NCBI GenBank assembly: GCA_016946835.1
Contig: JACVTC010000146.1
Span: 65,001-100,000 of the forward strand
Source: Neocallimastix lanati (nom. inval.)
Lineage: Eukaryota; Neocallimastigomycota; Neocallimastigomycetes; Neocallimastigales; Neocallimastigaceae
Direction of reading: 5' to 3'
DNA length: 35,000 nucleotides
In this document: positions 30,701-35,000 of the stretch, piece after piece
How positions within the stretch are numbered: position 1 is the stretch's first letter
Layout of the letters: every line of letters begins with the position of its first letter
Translations under genes and position numbers: made by a program
The notes under the pieces: model-generated
Databases searched by the model: none
The model's input: only the letters and a program-made list of their open reading frames with translations
What the model was told of the DNA's origin: nothing

Positions 30701-31384
30701 AATTTTTCAAAAAATGAAGAAAATTCAATAAACAAAAACAAAAATTTTAATGAAACCTTATCGAATAATAATTCTAATCAAGAGAAAAATTTTTCTGAAA
30801 ATTCAAATATAAATAAGGTTAAAAATTCTAAAACTCAAAATAATAATAAAATTACTGATGAAGAAAAATTTTTTGATATTAACGACAAAACCTTATTTAA
30901 TAAGAAATCCAATAATCAAGGAAAAGTTAATGAACAAACCAATATGTCTTCAAATAAATCTAATATAATTAAAGAAAATTTTAATAAAAATTTTTCTGAA
31001 ACAAATATTAAAAATAATATATCTACCAGTACTACTGATAATATATCTAAATCCAAAAATTTTTCAAACCCAAATTATTATAATTTTCCTTCTTCTTCTC
31101 AAGAAAATACTATGTTTAATAGAAATAATATTATCTCTTCTTACATCGACAAAAAGTTCCCTTTTAATGGCAGAAGAAGTGTTAAAGAACTACATATAGA
31201 TAACCAAAATTCTTTTAATACAAATTCATTCAATAGAATTAATTTACCTCATCATAGGAGCAATTTTCATTTCAAAAATAATAAAAATTTTGAAAATGGA
31301 AATATTGATTATTTATTTTCAAATAATCCTTTTAAAATTAAGAAAAATAATTATTTACATATTAAAAAACAGTTTAATTTTTAA
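27728..31384 (+). CDS. gag-pol: Copia Gag-protease-integrase polyprotein (ORF1)
   Basis: 1218 aa. Residues 1-210 are copia-type Gag. The zinc knuckle CX2CX4HX4C is at 258-271 (CEICERRGHSTKEC), preceded by a basic Asn/Lys tract. The aspartic protease active site is DSGAGEHITND, with Asp at 426. The gag-pre-integrase zinc finger is HRRLGH...CDDC. The integrase core has the DDE triad at Asp625 (HSDIIGP), Asp688 (SDNAKEY) and Glu724 (CERFN), with D-x35-E spacing as expected. After the integrase a long Asn/Lys/Ser spacer (about 875-1218) carries repeated NFS words, many encoded by AAAATTTTTC. It ends at UAA 31382-31384. RT and RNase H lie beyond that stop in the same frame, whereas most copia elements keep them in this ORF. 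Confidence 0.95.
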   Translation: MSDFIPFKKEAILNGKNFNIWYDNLTDILEKDDLAEYLTKDILEEAKRDNTKKEEEIKEIKKTNTKVRYIIKNTINSKIHEDIIGMNTPYAIINYLREEYKLSENDMTQWISKLKNVKAEKETEIPSAIKEIFKLFNGMNSSGNIISEKEKVKYLLRALPKSYKMKLTLNGNETAEELKTTIVKDINTWLYVDEQTDKDQRSYDPMDIDYAGKLGYKNRKNLKNKNNNKNFSKKGNPSKQNNKEKFNNNKYNNNNKYCEICERRGHSTKECRYNPRNPNGLYNKYYIQDEQKLNNYHTHNNWHNGRPIRYINLNDENNENISYDDIKPMFYKYYNPKSKGKYVDDDDSDEYQESEKSNCFINYDKEDVKNEVLIKNNIITRVENKLNLANEIFINNINKKEINTNNTNEIFNINYNKKETSEWLYDSGAGEHITNDLSLLKNFKKEKIKLRCANNTYCYFEGHGEFEFTINNYHFKFNKVLYSKEVAKNIISGIEWAKQDVKTLTEKDKHNNIILRILDNNYNIIATFQANNNNEVKIVVTHFNIENERNNKNNLMAIQNFRNAEELTWHRRLGHFYQEDLKNYLNNHEINLDKCDDCKIAKMKRNPHNKTPPRAKEILEVIHSDIIGPINTSYTGKRFILTILDEASRKSWVFIMKSKSEATDIIINTLRMLNNKYKDHKIKVFKSDNAKEYKNKKIDSFCNENGIEKVFSPPYNPENNGLCERFNLTIVSCAKTLLYWSGLSENFWDFAILYANYIYNKVPHSGIHNKIPDEIFYKNKVKINHIKVFGCITFYIDRSQNKSKFSPNSKKGIFLGFSEKTNSYIIMDFNDNSIHYCREIYCLEDTPANVKLANNKSNQYGDQEFLTFDFYFSKNLPDSSGGENHKAGNHSSKPSENKFNNNNKENSKNTKENYSSLPITNNDDLQENLNKDNSPKRDKGKSPETEDSNDTNINNNIGKDKEIKIAEEETQNYKNQENFKNHSDENFSDNKNFSKNEENSINKNKNFNETLSNNNSNQEKNFSENSNINKVKNSKTQNNNKITDEEKFFDINDKTLFNKKSNNQGKVNEQTNMSSNKSNIIKENFNKNFSETNIKNNISTSTTDNISKSKNFSNPNYYNFPSSSQENTMFNRNNIISSYIDKKFPFNGRRSVKELHIDNQNSFNTNSFNRINLPHHRSNFHFKNNKNFENGNIDYLFSNNPFKIKKNNYLHIKKQFNF

Positions 31385-33010
31385 AAACACGGAAGGTCAC
31401 TTTCGGACGATTTAACACCTTCCCAATCACAAAAATTTCGTAGATCAAACTTTAATTCAAAAATTATTGCTACTTTGGATAATTTTGTGCCCCAATCATT
31501 TTTCCAAGCCACAAATTGTAAAGACCACGTTCTATGGGAAAAAGCTATGGATAACGAACTGGATAATCTTTATACTAATAAAATTATGACTTTTGTGAAC
31601 AATATTCCAGATGGTAAGAAACCCATTCCTTCCAAATGGGTCTACGCTCTTAAGACTGATGGTCTTGGCCATATTATTAAACATAAAGCTCGTTTTGTCG
31701 CTAAAGGTTTCTCTCAAAAATATGGCATTGATTATGAGTTGACTTTCTCTCCTACCCTTAATATCGATTGTTTAAAACTTCTTATCTCCTTAGCTGCTAA
31801 ATTTAAATGGGACATTCTCCAATTAGATATCAAAGCTGCGTATCTCAACGCGGATTTAGACAAAGATATCTATGTCAAAATTCCCCCTGGAGATCCTAAC
31901 TTTGGGAGGGGATATTGGAAATTGAACAAAGCATTATACGGTTTAAAACAATCTGGCCGACAATGGTATAATACCATCTCTAAATTTTTAATTGAACAAG
32001 GAATGGAGCAACTAAAATCTGAAAGTTGCGTTTTTAAGAAAATCGTAAATGGAAAATTAGTCTGTATAATTGGCTTATACATAGACGATATGATTGTTAC
32101 TGGAGAAAAGGAAGAAATTAACAAAATCTTCAATAAAATTAAAAACAAATTCAAGATCTCAAAATCTGGTCCAATAGACTACTTATTGGGAATTAAAGTT
32201 GAAAATAGAAATAACACTTATACATTATCTCAAACACAATTTATAGAAAATATTTTAAAAACATTTAATATCAATAACAAAAGACTAAGAAAAACACCAT
32301 GTGTTGGTGATAATACAATATCAGAAAATAACCAACCATTCAACAAAACAAAATATAAAAGTGCAATTGGTATGTTAATTTATTTATCAAAATGTACCAG
32401 ACCCGACATTGCATTTTCAGTCAACAAAGCTGCCAGAAATTCAGAAAATCCAACAGTATCTGACTGGCACAAAGTTATTGCAATATTACAATATTTAAAA
32501 AATACCAAAAATTACAAAATTAAATATGATGGCACTGGTAACATTGTAGGTTACACAGATTCAGACTTCGCTGGTGACGTTACTGACAGAAAATCAACAT
32601 CTGGTAATATTATCTTAATGGGAAATAATCCAATATCCTGGACCTCGAAAAAACAGTCAGTTGTCGCCACATCAACAGCAGAAGCTGAATACATAAGTGC
32701 GTCAGTATGTATCAAGAAATTATTAAGAATTAAAAATATATTATACGAATTACTCAAATTTAATAAACCACTAACATTATTCACAGACAATAATGCAAGT
32801 AAAATTTCAATGGAAAATGGAGAATTAAATCCAAAATTAAAACATATTTCAATTAAATATCACTTTAATAGAGACAATATTGAGAAAAATTTAATTAAAT
32901 TAAAATATATCAGTACTGATAAAATGCTAGCTGACACATTAACAAAATGTGTAAATGGTACTAAAATGACAACCTTTGCAAATCAAATTTTCATTACAAA
33001 TGAAAACTGA
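31385..33010 (+). CDS. Copia reverse transcriptase-RNase H segment (ORF2, same frame as ORF1)
   Basis: 541 codons, open from the base after the ORF1 stop to TGA at 33008-33010. No AUG lies near its beginning; the first is at 31548, already inside the domain (WEKAMDNEL). Independent initiation would therefore lose little or nothing of the RT core but would need a new start. RT motifs in order: SKWVYALK, KARFVAKGFSQKYGIDYELTFSP, QLDIKAAYLNADL, ALYGLKQSGRQWY, and the catalytic YIDDM (Asp pair 32084-32089). RNase H motifs: GYTDSDFAGDVTDRKSTSG, ATSTAEAEYISA, LFTDNNASK. All catalytic acids are present. The region before 31475 (SQSQKFRRSNFNSK...) reads as ordinary linker. Expression would need readthrough of the UAA, reinitiation, or splicing that removes the stop. 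Confidence 0.93.
   Translation, partial: KHGRSLSDDLTPSQSQKFRRSNFNSKIIATLDNFVPQSFFQATNCKDHVLWEKAMDNELDNLYTNKIMTFVNNIPDGKKPIPSKWVYALKTDGLGHIIKHKARFVAKGFSQKYGIDYELTFSPTLNIDCLKLLISLAAKFKWDILQLDIKAAYLNADLDKDIYVKIPPGDPNFGRGYWKLNKALYGLKQSGRQWYNTISKFLIEQGMEQLKSESCVFKKIVNGKLVCIIGLYIDDMIVTGEKEEINKIFNKIKNKFKISKSGPIDYLLGIKVENRNNTYTLSQTQFIENILKTFNINNKRLRKTPCVGDNTISENNQPFNKTKYKSAIGMLIYLSKCTRPDIAFSVNKAARNSENPTVSDWHKVIAILQYLKNTKNYKIKYDGTGNIVGYTDSDFAGDVTDRKSTSGNIILMGNNPISWTSKKQSVVATSTAEAEYISASVCIKKLLRIKNILYELLKFNKPLTLFTDNNASKISMENGELNPKLKHISIKYHFNRDNIEKNLIKLKYISTDKMLADTLTKCVNGTKMTTFANQIFITNEN
31391..31423 (+). promoter_or_regulatory. Stem-loop six bases downstream of the copia in-frame UAA
   Basis: GGAAGGT (31391-31397) is perfectly complementary to ACCTTCC (31417-31423), enclosing a 19-nt loop. 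It is one of the most GC-rich helices in the element and starts six bases after the stop, near the distance at which readthrough-stimulating structures act. Function is inferred. Confidence 0.5.
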
Positions 33011-33013
33011 TTT

Positions 33014-33022
33014 GAGGGGGAG
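33014..33022 (+). promoter_or_regulatory. Polypurine tract of copia element
   Basis: GAGGGGGAG directly abuts the 3' LTR and overlaps nothing but the four bases after the RNase H stop. It is the expected primer for plus-strand DNA synthesis. Confidence 0.9.
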
Positions 33023-33362
33023 TGTTAAAGTATTAAATAATATAAATAAATAAACTTAATAATTTAGGTTTATAATTAAATAATAGAAAATATAAATCAT
33101 AAATATTTATGTAAAAAACTAAACTTAAAATGTAAATTAACATTATTTATGTTAATACATAATTAAATGTAAATCATTAAATTTATCATGCGCATGTAAA
33201 TAATCTCTTTATTCTTGTTTATTCACGTGAAATAATAATATAGTTTATATAAAAATAATTGTTTATTTTATAGACGAAAATTTGCGACTTTCGTCAATAA
33301 GTAATTTTATAATAAATAAATAAATGTATAAATTATTAATAACTAAATAAATTACTTTAATA
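33023..33362 (+). repeat. 3' LTR of copia element
   Basis: 340 bp, identical to the 5' LTR, with the same palindromes and stem at an offset of 5822 bp. It runs directly into (TTA)n target DNA. Confidence 0.95.
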
Positions 33363-34233
<871 letters not shown>

Positions 34234-34529
34234 TTAAATTTGATTTAATTTTTTAATGTTACTACTATAATTTTTAACGATAACCTTCAACTTATTTTGA
34301 ACTGTGGCAGCTTTACGTTTAACCTCTGCTGAACAGCCATAATCTTTACAATAGTTTACAATAGTAATAAATCTTAAAATATATTTAATGTGGTAAAGGA
34401 AATATACGGAATCCGGATTAATATTCATCATTACATTATTATTAATTGGTACTGGGGCGGTAAGATTAAGATGTAATTGTAGACTACTACGTCTAAATTC
34501 TTTATCAAGAAGTTTATGAGGATGTTCTA

Positions 34530-34561
<32 letters not shown>

Positions 34562-34846
34562 GAATTGGTATTACTATCACTTCCGTCATCAAAAAGTGGT
34601 GGAAGGGATATATAACTATTTCTATCCATGGATTTTACAGATTTTACTGGAGACGAAGGTTGTTCTTCTTTATCTAAAGAGATTTTAGAAACTTGATTTG
34701 AAATATCATCTGTTGGGGATATCGATTCATTAATAGATTCATTCATTTTTTTAGGGGAAGATGAATAACGTATGTTTAAATTGGTGTTAATAGATAATGA
34801 ATTGGGTGAAGTGGTACCCTTTTTTGGTATAACAGTAGGTGAGGAA

Positions 34847-34877
<31 letters not shown>

Positions 34878-35000
34878 TATTAGGGTTATTATTATTGTTT
34901 GGATTACTATTTTTATTAACATTTATATTGTTATTGTTATTGTTGTTATCACTATTTTTATTAACATTCATATTGTTATTACTATTACTATTATTATTAT
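34234..35000 (-). CDS. Asn/Ser-rich protein of unknown function, 5' end beyond the window
   Basis: The frame reads from the window edge to TAA at 34234-34236, with no stop in the last 29 bases. Codons before the first visible ATG (34969-34971) are more Asn/Ser, so that ATG is probably internal and the gene continues to the right. Visible residues are about 255. Most are poly-Asn runs and Ser/Pro phospho-site-like stretches (SPTVIPKKGTTSP, RYSSSPKKMNES, EEQPSSPVKSVKS). The C-terminal 60 residues are ordinary sequence with a hydrophobic helix (SVYFLYHIKYILRFITIV) and a basic end (CSAEVKRKAATVQNKLKVIVKNY). I do not recognise a family. The disordered, Ser/Pro-rich character suggests a regulatory or scaffold protein, but this is a guess. 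Confidence 0.7.

Larger units (their letters stand above)
27201..33362 (+). mobile_element. Full-length Ty1/copia LTR retrotransposon, recent insertion
   Basis: 6162 bp. The two 340-bp LTRs are identical over their full length by eye. They begin TGTTAAAG and end CTTTAATA, a near-perfect inverted end with TA in place of the usual CA. A 5-bp duplication ATTAT flanks it (27196-27200 and 33363-33367), although both flanks are (TTA)n microsatellite, so the duplication is weak evidence alone. Domain order is Gag, zinc knuckle, protease, integrase, RT, RNase H, with integrase before RT as in Ty1/copia. The polypurine tract GAGGGGGAG (33014-33022) abuts the 3' LTR. Coding is one frame interrupted by a single UAA (31382-31384). 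No tRNA primer site was recognised after the 5' LTR; a perfect 8-bp hairpin occupies that place. Confidence 0.96.

Overview
The window is nuclear DNA from an extremely AT-rich eukaryote. Genes are separated by long poly(A)/poly(T) runs and by (TTA)n, (TAAA)n and (TA)n tracts. The conserved genes are broken by many short GT..AG introns, with exons as small as 31 and 34 nt. Coding regions carry AAT-encoded asparagine runs. This style, together with a SUEL-type lectin membrane protein, a possible ankyrin-repeat relic, an augmin subunit and Ty1/copia and LINE elements, fits an anaerobic gut fungus (Neocallimastigomycota) best. That assignment is inference. A dictyostelid-like amoeba is the main alternative, but the Ty1/copia content argues against it. 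No tRNA, rRNA, CRISPR or bacterial operon structure was seen.

Layout. 313-1437 (-): single-pass membrane protein with an extracellular SUEL lectin domain. 2432-4860 (-): 8-exon coiled-coil gene best read as augmin subunit HAUS1. 5182-7093: complete gag-only LTR retrotransposon with a 5-bp target duplication and LTRs about 99% identical. 7402-7620: possible ankyrin-repeat relic. 8332-11682 (-): 12-exon GCN5 histone acetyltransferase (HAT plus bromodomain, 488 aa). 12659-12919: 85-bp minisatellite. 13915-14160 (-): frameshifted LINE reverse-transcriptase scrap. 14661-18497 (-): 13-exon CSTF1/CstF50 (418 aa). 20575-21171 (+): intronless ITPA/HAM1. 22795-26635 (+): 8-exon gene (651 aa) whose helical pattern resembles the meiotic recombination initiator MEI4. 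27201-33362 (+): full-length, very young Ty1/copia element. 34234-35000 (-): 5'-partial Asn/Ser-rich gene.

The host genes are unrelated housekeeping and cell-biology genes: chromatin acetylation, mRNA 3'-end cleavage, nucleotide-pool sanitation, spindle microtubule branching and perhaps meiosis. They form no cluster. CSTF1 and ITPA are divergent across about 2.1 kb.

The most interesting material is in the mobile elements. The copia element has identical LTRs and otherwise open frames, yet one in-frame UAA separates Gag-PR-IN from RT-RNase H. A 7-bp stem begins six bases after that stop, which is compatible with programmed readthrough at an unusual place. The second element keeps only gag between intact LTRs. 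I joined exons by hand using splice consensus, reading phase and family similarity, and every join kept the frame. No transcript evidence was available.
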